Below are positions 15,344 through 23,207 of a DNA stretch of 64,000 bases, in pieces. This DNA comes from Cytobacillus dafuensis (GTDB taxonomy: Bacteria; Bacillota; Bacilli; Bacillales; Cytobacillaceae). Within the stretch, counting starts at the first letter, position 1. Every line of letters starts with the position of its first letter. The translations under genes were made by a program, and so were the position numbers. The notes under the pieces were generated by a model. The model saw only the letters and a list, made by a program, of their open reading frames with translations. It did no database searches and was not told where the DNA came from. Location: the NCBI RefSeq assembly GCF_007995155.1, contig NZ_CP042593.1, positions 1,406,001-1,470,000 of the forward strand. Reading direction: 5' to 3'.

Positions 15344-17647
15344 CTATTCTTCGTTTGATAGCCGAACAAGGATGTCCTTGAAGGCCCTGGCCACTTCTTT
15401 CCCGTCCTCAACGGAAAAACCAGGGGTATCAATGGCAGTCATGAATAACCATCGCAACTCCAGCATACCCGCCTCATCCGATGTCAGTATATATGTGCTT
15501 TGAGATTGCACTAAATTAGGGTCTCCCGAGAATCGACTTTCAAAGAATAGACTGAACCGTACTTTATATCTATCTTCATAGTAATGTCGCAATAAACCAT
15601 TTATTGGCTGTGGGATATTGAGGAGCATATTTCCGATGTTCACCGCATCCACATCCCCTATAAAATCGGTCATTGAAAACCTACTCTTGGTTTCATCGAG
15701 ATGCCCAATTAGGTGTAATGCTGCGTCATAAGCTGAGTCGAAACCCTCTGCAACCGCAGATGTCCCAGCAGCGTCAACCAAATCCCCGGCCCAACCAGCA
15801 AAATCCACAATGGCCTTATTGATCGTTCCATGATGTAAAACACTATTCAGGGTGGCTGCTAAATGATAAACACCTATATCGACCTTAAATTTTGGATCGT
15901 AGACTTCATTAATGGGTGGGTTATTTAATTGACTATCTACCTTAGCCATAAATTCGTCATCCAAAAAACCAGCTGCCATATTCCAAAGAGATCCAAAATA
16001 ACGCTTTCCTCTCAGATATTGGCATACGAGTATATTTGCCTCTGGAATATCCCCACCCGTGTGATCAAACGCAATATCATAGATTTTATCCACTAAATCA
16101 AAGAATACGTGGTTCGACATGTCTGGATTGTCAGGGTATTGAGCTTGAGGGTCTACTTTGCTTTCCCCATTGTATCTGCCAGACTTGATATTGTTGTCAA
16201 TTTCGATTTGGCCTGTACCAGAACCGATCGAAATAGTGGAAATTTGGTCAAAAGCCCAGTTCCCAGGGAGAGGGTAACCAAGGTTACCACTATATCCAGT
16301 GGACATGCCGCTCACAAAACTTGTTGTGGCCAACCCTTGCGCAGAAACTCGGATACAAACCGCTCTTGGCCCGTAAACCCCGATTTTATAAATACCCCCA
16401 AGATTACTCATTCTCTCGTTCACCCCAATAAAATAAGGGATGATATTCTCTGTTATTTCGTGACCAAGGACGTCAAAATCCACAGCAAAATAAATGGTTG
16501 TACCCTTCAAGAAGCCATACTCCCTGGCGGCATTCAACGCCGCCTGAGCGTCAATGCGACCTTGTTCAAGACTGAAATAGTCCAAATAACTCCCGATCGT
16601 CTGATAGATTGGGAAGACAGTCAATCCAGCGTTGAAGATGTTCTGCAGCTCACCAGGTTGGATTTTTTTATTCAACGAGGAATTAGGCACATTCGTTAAG
16701 TAACGCCCCACTGTCTGATACCCTGCCGCTTTCAGAGCTTGTGCCCGCGCAGGGGTAATCATGGTTACACAATCACAAGCCGTCCCTTTTCTGGTTGAAT
16801 CCCCGGTACTCACTAAAGCGGAAAGCCATGTTTGCTTTCCAGTGACACCATCAGCAGGCAACATGCAAAAACTTTGAAAACTCAGTACGGCTTGTCTGAC
16901 GGCACTGTCGTAAATCCCGCTAAAGGATCCAGGGTCAAACCCGTTCACATAGAGGGCATATTGGAGCAACTTAACAAAGTTGCCACTGCTACCTAAACTT
17001 AATGTCGGCAATCGGTCCCTGGTCGTCGGACCCACGCTGCCTGTTTGAAGGCTTGGCTCAATCCCTTCTTCTGTTTGAATGCCATAGATCAACGCTCTAT
17101 TCGTTCCTCTTTGATAATGGCCGTCACATGGCTGCACGCCGGACGTTGTATAATATTTGTTATTCAATTCCTGCTGCATTTGCCGAATTCTAGGATCGCC
17201 GCCGATTGTCAGAACATAGGCATCCATGGTCAGGAACGCTTTAAACACGTAATCATATACTTTTCCGTTACGAACGGGCAATCCCGCATCGGTTTGCAGT
17301 CGAATCACGGCATTCTTTAAGTTCTCATCAAAAATTCCATGGAAGCGGCCTGGATCATAACCTTTGCAATAACAAGCCCCCTGTAGGATTTGAACGATAT
17401 TTTTCCCTTTCGTCGTTTCGGGTACTTTCCCTAATTCCATTTCACCCCAAGCCTTATAAGCGGAACTTGTACCAGGTCCAAAACTGTCGGCTGGGGTTCC
17501 AATCCCCAATTCAATCTGTAGGGCACGCGTGAGGGCATATACCGTTGACCACCCTGTTTTTCCGTTTTCCGGAGCTGGCACATAACCGTTTCGTCCTCCA
17601 TATGTGCTGTTGACCCATTCTTGAACCATCAAGACCATTAAATCCAT
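15344..17647 (-). CDS. peptidoglycan-binding, glycoside-hydrolase-like (DUF1906) protein
   Basis: About 767 residues; ATG at 17,647 is better spaced from AAGGAG than the TTG at 17,653. Residues about 1-290 hold two or three peptidoglycan-binding modules (YDPGRFHGIFDENLKNAVIR, FDPGSFSGIYDSAVRQAVLS). Residues about 300-510 form a DUF1906 glycosidase-like barrel (AAGYQTVGRYLTN, TIYFAVDFDV, KIGVYGPRAVC, WAFDQIST). The last 250 residues are helical and unknown. No secretion signal is visible. Lies just downstream of the sigma-factor pair, which probably drives it; a cell-wall role is expected. Confidence 0.8.
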   Translation of the reverse strand: MDLMVLMVQEWVNSTYGGRNGYVPAPENGKTGWSTVYALTRALQIELGIGTPADSFGPGTSSAYKAWGEMELGKVPETTKGKNIVQILQGACYCKGYDPGRFHGIFDENLKNAVIRLQTDAGLPVRNGKVYDYVFKAFLTMDAYVLTIGGDPRIRQMQQELNNKYYTTSGVQPCDGHYQRGTNRALIYGIQTEEGIEPSLQTGSVGPTTRDRLPTLSLGSSGNFVKLLQYALYVNGFDPGSFSGIYDSAVRQAVLSFQSFCMLPADGVTGKQTWLSALVSTGDSTRKGTACDCVTMITPARAQALKAAGYQTVGRYLTNVPNSSLNKKIQPGELQNIFNAGLTVFPIYQTIGSYLDYFSLEQGRIDAQAALNAAREYGFLKGTTIYFAVDFDVLGHEITENIIPYFIGVNERMSNLGGIYKIGVYGPRAVCIRVSAQGLATTSFVSGMSTGYSGNLGYPLPGNWAFDQISTISIGSGTGQIEIDNNIKSGRYNGESKVDPQAQYPDNPDMSNHVFFDLVDKIYDIAFDHTGGDIPEANILVCQYLRGKRYFGSLWNMAAGFLDDEFMAKVDSQLNNPPINEVYDPKFKVDIGVYHLAATLNSVLHHGTINKAIVDFAGWAGDLVDAAGTSAVAEGFDSAYDAALHLIGHLDETKSRFSMTDFIGDVDAVNIGNMLLNIPQPINGLLRHYYEDRYKVRFSLFFESRFSGDPNLVQSQSTYILTSDEAGMLELRWLFMTAIDTPGFSVEDGKEVARAFKDILVRLSNEE

Positions 17648-17808
17648 ATCCAAACACTCCTTCGTTTTAGTTTGTACTTACTCATAGGAACTTCGGGGAA
17701 GCGTTCCCCACGTTCCTATGAACAGCTACTTAATAAAGAAAGACTCACATGGTTAAATACAACCCGTTTACACAATTTTCTTCCCATCCCCCAAATCTCA
17801 TTTATGAT

Positions 17809-18060
17809 TCATCGCTGCGCAACGTCTCGTTCTTTGAGTTGCTCCATCATTTGAAAATAGCCTGGAGTGTTTTCCACATCAAAATTTTTTATACAAAGCA
17901 ACAATTTCATTTTGATCTCTTGCGATAAATCTTCCCTATCCTGATGGTTGGTTTGGTTCAGGGAAGATAGGATTTTCGGGGAAAACGTCTCGATAACCCT
18001 ATTCATTGATTGAACATCCGTCTTGGATCGTTTTACAAGCGTGTATAAACTATCTCTCAT
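17809..18060 (-). CDS. rsoA: RsoA-like co-sigma subunit (sigma region 2)
   Basis: 83 residues. The segment QDREDLSQEIKMKLLLCIKNF fits sigma70 region 2 (DLxQE..kL), without region 4. In B. subtilis RsoA supplies region 2 to SigO, which supplies region 4; together they make one working sigma factor with core RNA polymerase. The start overlaps the stop of the sigma gene (ATGA), giving translational coupling and equal amounts. The gene symbol is by analogy of size, content and order. Confidence 0.7.
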   Translation of the reverse strand: MRDSLYTLVKRSKTDVQSMNRVIETFSPKILSSLNQTNHQDREDLSQEIKMKLLLCIKNFDVENTPGYFQMMEQLKERDVAQR

Positions 18061-18665
18061 CTATGTTCCTCCCTCTTACTTGCCGTTTCGAGAAAATCTC
18101 TCATTTTCTTCAAAGCCCTCGCATGACTTTTTGAAACCGCCTGCTGGGATCGGTTTAATTTATGGGCTATCTCTGAGTCGGTCAAACCATGAAGATAGGC
18201 CAAACTTATAATTTGGCGCTGATTTTCCGTCAATTGCCGATACCCCTCGTATAGCCAATAATTCGTAAGCTGGTCCTCGATTCCGAATGACATCTCAATC
18301 TCACTCAGTTCGTCCTTGAACTCTGTTGTCGCCAGCACATCGAGGAGTGATGTTTCTGTTTCGCTGCTCAAAGGTTTATCCAGGATCAATCTAAACCTAT
18401 CGGCATTTTGCCTATGCCTCTTATCAAAGTTGATGGAGTGAAAATGAATGGTCTTAGATAGATAGCTAGTAAACCAGATCCGAAAGTAAAATTCCTTAAA
18501 CGATTCATCTAATTGATGGATTAAATGATCGGTTGGGTCTTCAATTACCTGTTTTAATAGCTCCATATTTCCCGGAATGGCCAAAAATGAATGAATGATA
18601 GAGTTTTTCAATTGATCTTCGTTCGCCTTCAAATACCCTGTCAAATCCATCGATAAATTGCGCAT
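18057..18665 (-). CDS. sigO: SigO-like sigma factor (region 4 subunit)
   Basis: About 202 residues from ATG 18,665 (GGAAGGTGG upstream; TTG at 18,671 is also possible). The C-terminus is a sigma70 region 4 HTH: LTENQRQIISLAYLHGLTDSEIAHKLNRSQQAVSKSHARAL. The N-terminal 120 residues are helical with no clear region 2, as expected of SigO, whose region 2 is supplied by RsoA. The YvrJ-like gene upstream and RsoA-like gene downstream reproduce the B. subtilis neighbourhood. Unusually the set lies inside a transposon and next to a cell-wall hydrolase rather than oxalate decarboxylase. Confidence 0.75.
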   Translation of the reverse strand: MRNLSMDLTGYLKANEDQLKNSIIHSFLAIPGNMELLKQVIEDPTDHLIHQLDESFKEFYFRIWFTSYLSKTIHFHSINFDKRHRQNADRFRLILDKPLSSETETSLLDVLATTEFKDELSEIEMSFGIEDQLTNYWLYEGYRQLTENQRQIISLAYLHGLTDSEIAHKLNRSQQAVSKSHARALKKMRDFLETASKREEHR

Positions 18666-18815
18666 TTTCAAACGTCCACCTTCCTTTCCGAAACGTACGT
18701 TCGTATTAATAACCAAAAAAAATAGGTCTTTCCTATTTGACTAGCTTTACCTCTCTTAAATTGTACCAAAATTTTGTATAATTTTGGAGAATTTACGCAG
18801 ACGATTTCATTTTTC

Positions 18816-18971
18816 CTAATTTTTGTTTATGACCTCCGCTAATTTCAGTATGACTTCTTCTAACTTTTCCAATTTCCTCTCAAACCTCAAAAAGAGGTAG
18901 GTGGTAATCACAATAGGGAATCCAAAGTTGCCCAGAATAGTAGTCCATAAAGGAATATCGATTGTACTCAT
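18816..18971 (-). CDS. yvrJ: YvrJ family small membrane protein
   Basis: 51 residues; ATG at 18,971 after AGAGAGG. One membrane span (ILGNFGFPIVITTYLFLRF) followed by a charged helix (ERKLEKLEEVILKL), the YvrJ/holin-like plan. In B. subtilis yvrJ is adjacent to sigO. Its role is not known. Confidence 0.75.
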   Translation of the reverse strand: MSTIDIPLWTTILGNFGFPIVITTYLFLRFERKLEKLEEVILKLAEVINKN

Positions 18972-19063
18972 AAAGAATCCTCTCTTTATGCTTATTTTTT
19001 TCCTACCTATTAGATAAAGAACGTTCGGCACTAGATTTTACAACCATTAACACGATTTTTTAT

Positions 19064-19106
19064 ATAAAAAACCTCTCAGGCAAAAAATCACATGAGAGGT
19101 TCCTTT
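19064..19106 (-). terminator. terminator downstream of the Cys-rich gene
   Basis: Minus strand: AACCTCTCA..TGAGAGGTT with a 14-base loop and TTTTTT. Confidence 0.8.
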
Positions 19107-19147
19107 TCTTATTCTTGAGTCGTCACACAGCTAGGAATAGCAGGCGT

Positions 19148-19465
19148 TTAGTGTCTAAACACTGGCGAATAGCAAACGCGCGCCCCAGACCCATTTGGCT
19201 CTACTTTTAGGCGATAGTCAAAATTGTTCCTAGATAAATTGAATGTTTGGGAGATCCCATCGTTACTGTATCCGGTGCGTGATCCTGAATCAAACCACTG
19301 CCCGATATTTTGATCCCATCGTTGCAATGTCATCGTGTATTTGAATGTACATGGGGTATTCACAAGGACACTGCCAGAGATGGCACTTGCTGAGTAAGAT
19401 GAACCGCAGACGGTCACCCTTGTTTCACTTGAACAGATACCTGGATACGTTTCTTTACATGCCAT
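19148..19465 (-). CDS. Cys-containing small protein, unknown
   Basis: 105 residues from ATG 19,465 after AAGGAGTG. Five Cys residues (MACKETYPGICSSETRVTVCG, NTPCTFKY, ARVCYSPVF) and many Ser/Thr; predicted beta-rich (TMTLQRWDQNIGQWFDSGS). No signal peptide. Could be a surface or spore-associated protein; family not recognised. Upstream of the YvrJ/SigO set on the same strand. Confidence 0.65.
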   Translation of the reverse strand: MACKETYPGICSSETRVTVCGSSYSASAISGSVLVNTPCTFKYTMTLQRWDQNIGQWFDSGSRTGYSNDGISQTFNLSRNNFDYRLKVEPNGSGARVCYSPVFRH

Positions 19466-19726
19466 TTTGTTCCACACTCCTTAATTGTTTTGGTTACGTA
19501 ATCATAAAGAGCCATGGCGGTTCCTTTTCACAACCGTTCGGCAAAACTTTTTTATGATCGGTATTTTGTACTAGGGTAATAACAAAAGAGAAGCCAAATT
19601 GAACCCTGTATAATTAAAGAACGCAAAAAAGAACCAAGGAACTCTCCTCAGTTCTTAGATCTGCCAATTTATTTTCATCATGGATTTTTTCTATTTATTT
19701 GGAAAATATATTGGTGAGGTGATTAG

Positions 19727-19978
19727 ATGGAATTTAATTTTGAAATTATCAAACAATCATATAATGTTTTAAAGGTGGATTACCGCCAAGACGAAGGTAA
19801 AAGGTATTTTGTATATGGATATCGAAATGATGAGGCAGAATGGGATTTTGATTATGGAGATCTTTTAATGGTACTGGATGAAAAAGAACAGATAAATGTG
19901 CTTAAAAGAAACTTTACCGTGATCTGGGGTAATACCTGCGTAGCTGACACCACACGCAAAGTAGATGTAAATAATTAG
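19727..19978 (+). CDS. hypothetical protein with transposon-end-encoded C-terminus
   Basis: ATG behind GAGGTG. The first 66 or so residues (FNFEIIKQSYNVLKVDYRQD, WDFDYGDLLMVLDEKEQ) look like a normal small cytoplasmic protein. The last 15 (NTCVADTTRKVDVNN) are read straight from terminal repeat copy 3. The original gene was therefore probably longer and cut by a transposon end. Function unknown. Confidence 0.5.
   Translation: MEFNFEIIKQSYNVLKVDYRQDEGKRYFVYGYRNDEAEWDFDYGDLLMVLDEKEQINVLKRNFTVIWGNTCVADTTRKVDVNN
19925..19968 (-). repeat. terminal inverted repeat, copy 3 (internal)
   Basis: GGGGTAATACCTGCGTAGC, TGACACCACACGCAAAGTAG. Same orientation as copy 1. Confidence 0.85.
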
Positions 19979-20130
19979 TAATAACTAAACCGTATTTCAG
20001 AGTAAAGTTCCATTTCTGTTAATGGTATGGGAACTTTGTGGCATAGTAACAGTAATTCCCGTCTTATCCAGCGGACAAAGGGGCTTAGAAAGAAAAAAGT
20101 TTCGATACTCACAGTTTCAGGAAATTTTTT

Positions 20131-20173
20131 CTTCTTACTTTGCGGTCTGTGTCAGCTACGCTGGTACAGGGTC
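20131..20173 (+). repeat. terminal inverted repeat, copy 4 (right outer end)
   Basis: ACTTTGCGGTCTGTGTCAGC, TACGCTGGTACAGGGTC. The outermost bases have drifted from CCCC, but TAGTG follows immediately and matches the duplication at the left end. Confidence 0.8.
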
Positions 20174-20178
20174 TAGTG

Positions 20179-20589
20179 GTGGTAAATTCATATCCCCATG
20201 AAACAAACAAAGTAGTTTATCCTAACTTTTTCAAACGATATGTAAATGAACAAAAATTAAAGTATTCCTTGCACTTACATGAGTTCCAATGGCAATTCGA
20301 TGAAGATAATTTATTTGTTCAGCAAATGACATTGTTCTGTAAAGTTTCTAATTTGAAGTTAGAACACCTTTTGAAAACATTAATTCATGAGGATTTCCAT
20401 TCTTTACAACCTCGATTAAGAAAGGCACATTGCCTTTATGCACCTGATGTTTTTTTAATAAATGTTAATACTAATTGTATTTTTCATTTATACGATGATA
20501 GAGGATGTGAAATTATAAGCGCAGATAAAGAACTACATGACAAATTCCTTGAAACTTTTAGTGGTTGGGAATTGCAGGAAAAATCTTAA
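20179..20589 (+). pseudogene. DUF3885 gene, 3' half
   Basis: Continues the 5' half at 12,574: VVNSYPHETNK, KVSNLKLEHLLKTLIHEDF, SLQPRLRKA, APDVFLINVNTNCIFHLYDD and RGCEIISADKE are the conserved C-terminal half of DUF3885. An ATG inside the transposon end (20,140) keeps the frame open, but this is accidental. Followed 30 bp later by a hairpin of the dispersed-repeat family. Confidence 0.8.
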
Positions 20590-21246
20590 TCTTTTCGTTT
20601 AACTACTTAATAGTCTTATTCCACAATCGGGCGCGATTGTGGAACAAAATAGGTAGAAAATCATCAAACTTTTTTATAAAAATCAAACTGAAATCTGCTG
20701 AATAAGGGTCCCTTTTGATCAATCTTTTTTCAAAAGGGATTTTTCAAATTTATCGTGAAATATGGGTTTGTTAGGTATTTTTACTCAAACTTTATTTCAA
20801 GGTTATAGTAATAATATATTGAAGTTGTTATTAAAATATCTATAACATTGACGCTTCATATTGAAGTAACGGGTAAAGAAAAGATTCCTATTTGACTAGA
20901 TCAAGAGAATGCGGTAGATAAGCAAGAAAATTAAAAAACAATGATGAGAAAGAGAAATAGTGAAATGTTTAGAACAATATAAAATGAATTAGAAGAGTTT
21001 GAAAGCTGTTCTTAAGAGATTTAATGCAAAGATATAGGTATATATATATTGCTTCCTACTCGTTCTCATTAATCATTTCTTGCAGGAGATAGCCATGAGC
21101 GGATGAAAAAAAATGTACCTAATAAAATGACTTAAGTATCCTTCCTACGGTTGATATTACTTATTTTCTTCGATTTATTTGAAGTCTTGCTACAAGATAC
21201 TGAGAAGTGCGTAACAAAAGACCTCAGTCGAGGTCTATGCAATGTC
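20590..21246. other. intergenic with repeat hairpin and terminator
   Basis: A perfect stem at 20,619-20,644 (TTCCACAATC/GATTGTGGAA around GGGCGC) is copy K of the dispersed repeat. A terminator lies at 20,709-20,745 (TCCCTTTTGA/TCAAAAGGGA, then TTTTT). The rest is A+T-rich with no supported gene. Confidence 0.6.
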
Positions 21247-21582
21247 TTATTTTGAAACTATAATTTGATTTCTAGTCTTTCTTTTGAGTAGGAATAAAAC
21301 CCACCAAAATAATAAATATAAATAGCCTACAATTGTAAAGATAGACCAAGTAGCACCTTGTTGTAATTGAAAAATTAAATATTCAAATTCATTCATTCCT
21401 GGTAATCTACCGATACAATTAATCAAACTAATAATTGGAACTGTTACACAGAATACAATGGCTACAATGGATAAGCTTTTCATTTTCTTTTTTACAACAC
21501 TAAATATAGTAGTTATCAATGTAATTAATAAAACCAAGTAATATATTATCCAAAACCAATTAGGGAGAGTTTCCTAATACAT
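21247..21582 (-). pseudogene. small membrane protein gene with a stop at codon 3
   Basis: AAGGGGTTAAGAAA precedes ATG (21,582), but codon 3 is TAG (21,574-21,576). The frame after it is open to 21,247 and reads as a three-helix protein (ETLPNWFWIIYYLVLLITL, SIVAIVFCVTVPIISLI, WSIFTIVGYLYLLFWW). Either a nonsense pseudogene or rescued from an internal TTG at 21,537. Function unknown. Confidence 0.55.
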
Positions 21583-21940
21583 TTTCTTAACCCCTTTTAA
21601 AATTATAATTTTAAAAATATTTAATTTTAATATTTACTTTAACAAAATAATAACTAATTACAAAATATATCTCAAAAAACAACAATCTTTTAGAAAACAG
21701 CCTTAATTTTTAATTTCCTATTACATTGTTTCAAAATTAAAATGTACATAACTCCTATACATAGGTAATGTGAATTTTGATTAGACCAAAAAGTCAACAG
21801 TACCAAGGGGGAGGTAATTGAATAATGTATTTTTTTGAGCTGCGACAATATAGCTTGTAATTCAACTTCAATTTTATTAGTGAATTAATTGAATAATAAT
21901 AAAAATAGCTTTTCATAATGCCTGATGTGTAAGAAAGACT

Positions 21941-22519
21941 TCAAGAGAGGAATTTTTGATGTTCTTCACTGAGTTTATCTTGAATTACAATTGTATTAAC
22001 AAGAAGCTTCCTATTCTTCTTTAATTCTTCAATAAAGTCCTTGTTATCTATTAAAAAGGAGTTGATCAAATCTTTCTGCCCTTTAGATTCTTTCTCATAA
22101 AAATAATAAAATAAAGGTGTATTATATTTACAGGCTTCAATGTAAGCACACCGAAACCCCAAATCGTAAATTATTTCTCTTTGACCTTGATAGGTAAGTA
22201 CTTTTGGTACGCCCCTATTGGAATGGGACATTAAAACTACTCCAGGTCCAGCTTGAATGGCATGTTCAATTCCTCTCTTAGTTACAACAAATAATGGGTT
22301 ACCGTTAATATCCTTCTTGAATATAGAGTGGAATTCTGTAATAGAAGAATACTTTTTAGGTGATAAAGCAAAAGGATAGCGTATAAGGTGCTTATTCTCA
22401 ATGCAGTGATGAAGGTCAATACCAACTTCATTTACTTTTATATTTCTTAGAGTGCACAGTTTTATATTGGGGTTATAGTTTGCACACAGGTAACAGTGGG
22501 GACATTTGGATTGATTCAT
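21941..22519 (-). CDS. hypothetical protein with Cys-rich N-terminus
   Basis: 192 residues, ATG behind AGGAGG. The first 40 residues carry CPHCYLCANYNPNIKLC and a later C/H pair (LHHCIEN), which could bind zinc. The rest is soluble (VVTKRGIEHAIQAGPGVVLMSH, GQREIIYDLGFRCAYIEACKY). Not recognised. Stands at the edge of the plasmid-like module, on the opposite strand. Confidence 0.65.
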   Translation of the reverse strand: MNQSKCPHCYLCANYNPNIKLCTLRNIKVNEVGIDLHHCIENKHLIRYPFALSPKKYSSITEFHSIFKKDINGNPLFVVTKRGIEHAIQAGPGVVLMSHSNRGVPKVLTYQGQREIIYDLGFRCAYIEACKYNTPLFYYFYEKESKGQKDLINSFLIDNKDFIEELKKNRKLLVNTIVIQDKLSEEHQKFLS

Positions 22520-22689
22520 AAAAAATTCCTCCTATAAAAAAGAATACAATTATTTGAAAAAACAGATAATGTTTGATACTATTATAATTATTATGTAATA
22601 AATGTAGTTTACTGTAAAAAACTCATATTATTATTAACCATTCATTATTTTTTCATAATTCTTAAAGTTATTTTAGGGAGCTGAAATTT

Positions 22690-22905
22690 GTGAATATTAA
22701 GTTTAATCTTGAAAGGAAATTTTCGATATTTTTTGAAAGTAAAGAAATCAGGTATTTAAAAAGTTTAGGGGTAGATTTTCATGAAGATGACCCAAATAAT
22801 TTTATTCCAATAGCGAAGCATAGAAAGATGTATTATGAAATTATTAAAGAACTGGACATCCAAAAGTTAGAAGATATTTTAATGGGAAATGATAAAAAAG
22901 ATTAA
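22690..22905 (+). CDS. small hypothetical protein, 71 aa
   Basis: GTG start after AGGGAGCTG. Basic N-terminus, acidic C-terminus (IIKELDIQKLEDILMGNDK). No motif recognised. Immediately upstream of a strong promoter and structured leader of the replication module. Confidence 0.5.
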   Translation: MNIKFNLERKFSIFFESKEIRYLKSLGVDFHEDDPNNFIPIAKHRKMYYEIIKELDIQKLEDILMGNDKKD

Positions 22906-22913
22906 CTTTTCTG

Positions 22914-22941
22914 TTGACTCTAAGGTAAAAAATAGTATAAT
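22914..22941 (+). promoter_or_regulatory. sigma-A-type promoter
   Basis: TTGACT (22,914-22,919), 16-bp spacer, TATAAT (22,936-22,941). Close to the ideal housekeeping promoter; transcription should start near 22,948. Confidence 0.7.
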
Positions 22942-22947
22942 AAATTT

Positions 22948-23078
22948 ATAATTATTTCTTGATTGCTCTTGCCTAAGCAGGTAAGAGAAATTATTTTTAA
23001 AAACACTGTTCGAGTGTAAAATGTTAGTGGATTTTTTATGTCCTTTTCACATTTACATTGGAACAGTGTTTTTTTGTT
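22948..23078 (+). ncRNA. candidate small RNA or attenuator leader
   Basis: From the predicted start: a stem CTCTTGCCT/AGGTAAGAG (22,967-22,988), then a long terminator hairpin whose base is AACACTGTTC/GAACAGTGTT (23,002-23,070) followed by TTTTT. The inner AGTGTAAAATG can pair with CATTTACATT. About 130 nt, no open frame, ahead of the replication-relaxation gene. It could be a free small RNA (for example plasmid control) or an attenuator. Confidence 0.5.
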
Positions 23079-23207
23079 GGGAAATTGGACATTTACATTA
23101 GCAAGCTACCATTAGAGGTGGGTTGCTATTTTTCTGTTCCACGTTTTTCTAGTATTAAATAAAAAGGTAGGTTGAAAAGTCAATATGAAGAAAGGAGAGT
23201 GTTACAT

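Larger units (their letters stand above)
12793..20173. mobile_element. 7.4-kb Tn3-like transposon inserted in a DUF3885 gene
   Basis: Bounded by inverted ends. The left end begins GGGGTAGTACCAGCG; the right end (read inward) has GTACCAGCGTAGCTGACAC. A 5-bp direct duplication TAGTG lies at 12,788-12,792 and 20,174-20,178. GGGG-starting ends of about 40 bp and 5-bp duplications are the Tn3-family pattern. No transposase gene remains, only a tyrosine-recombinase tail (Tn4430/Tn5401 use such enzymes as resolvases). Cargo: lipoprotein, membrane protein, PG-binding hydrolase, SigO/RsoA/YvrJ set and small genes. Two more end copies lie inside at 13.8 and 19.9 kb. The family call is inference. Confidence 0.7.

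Noticed and set aside
16109..16699. Long plus-strand frame (196 codons) opposite the hydrolase gene
   Set aside because: Antisense shadow of a strongly supported G+C-richer coding region, without a ribosome site.
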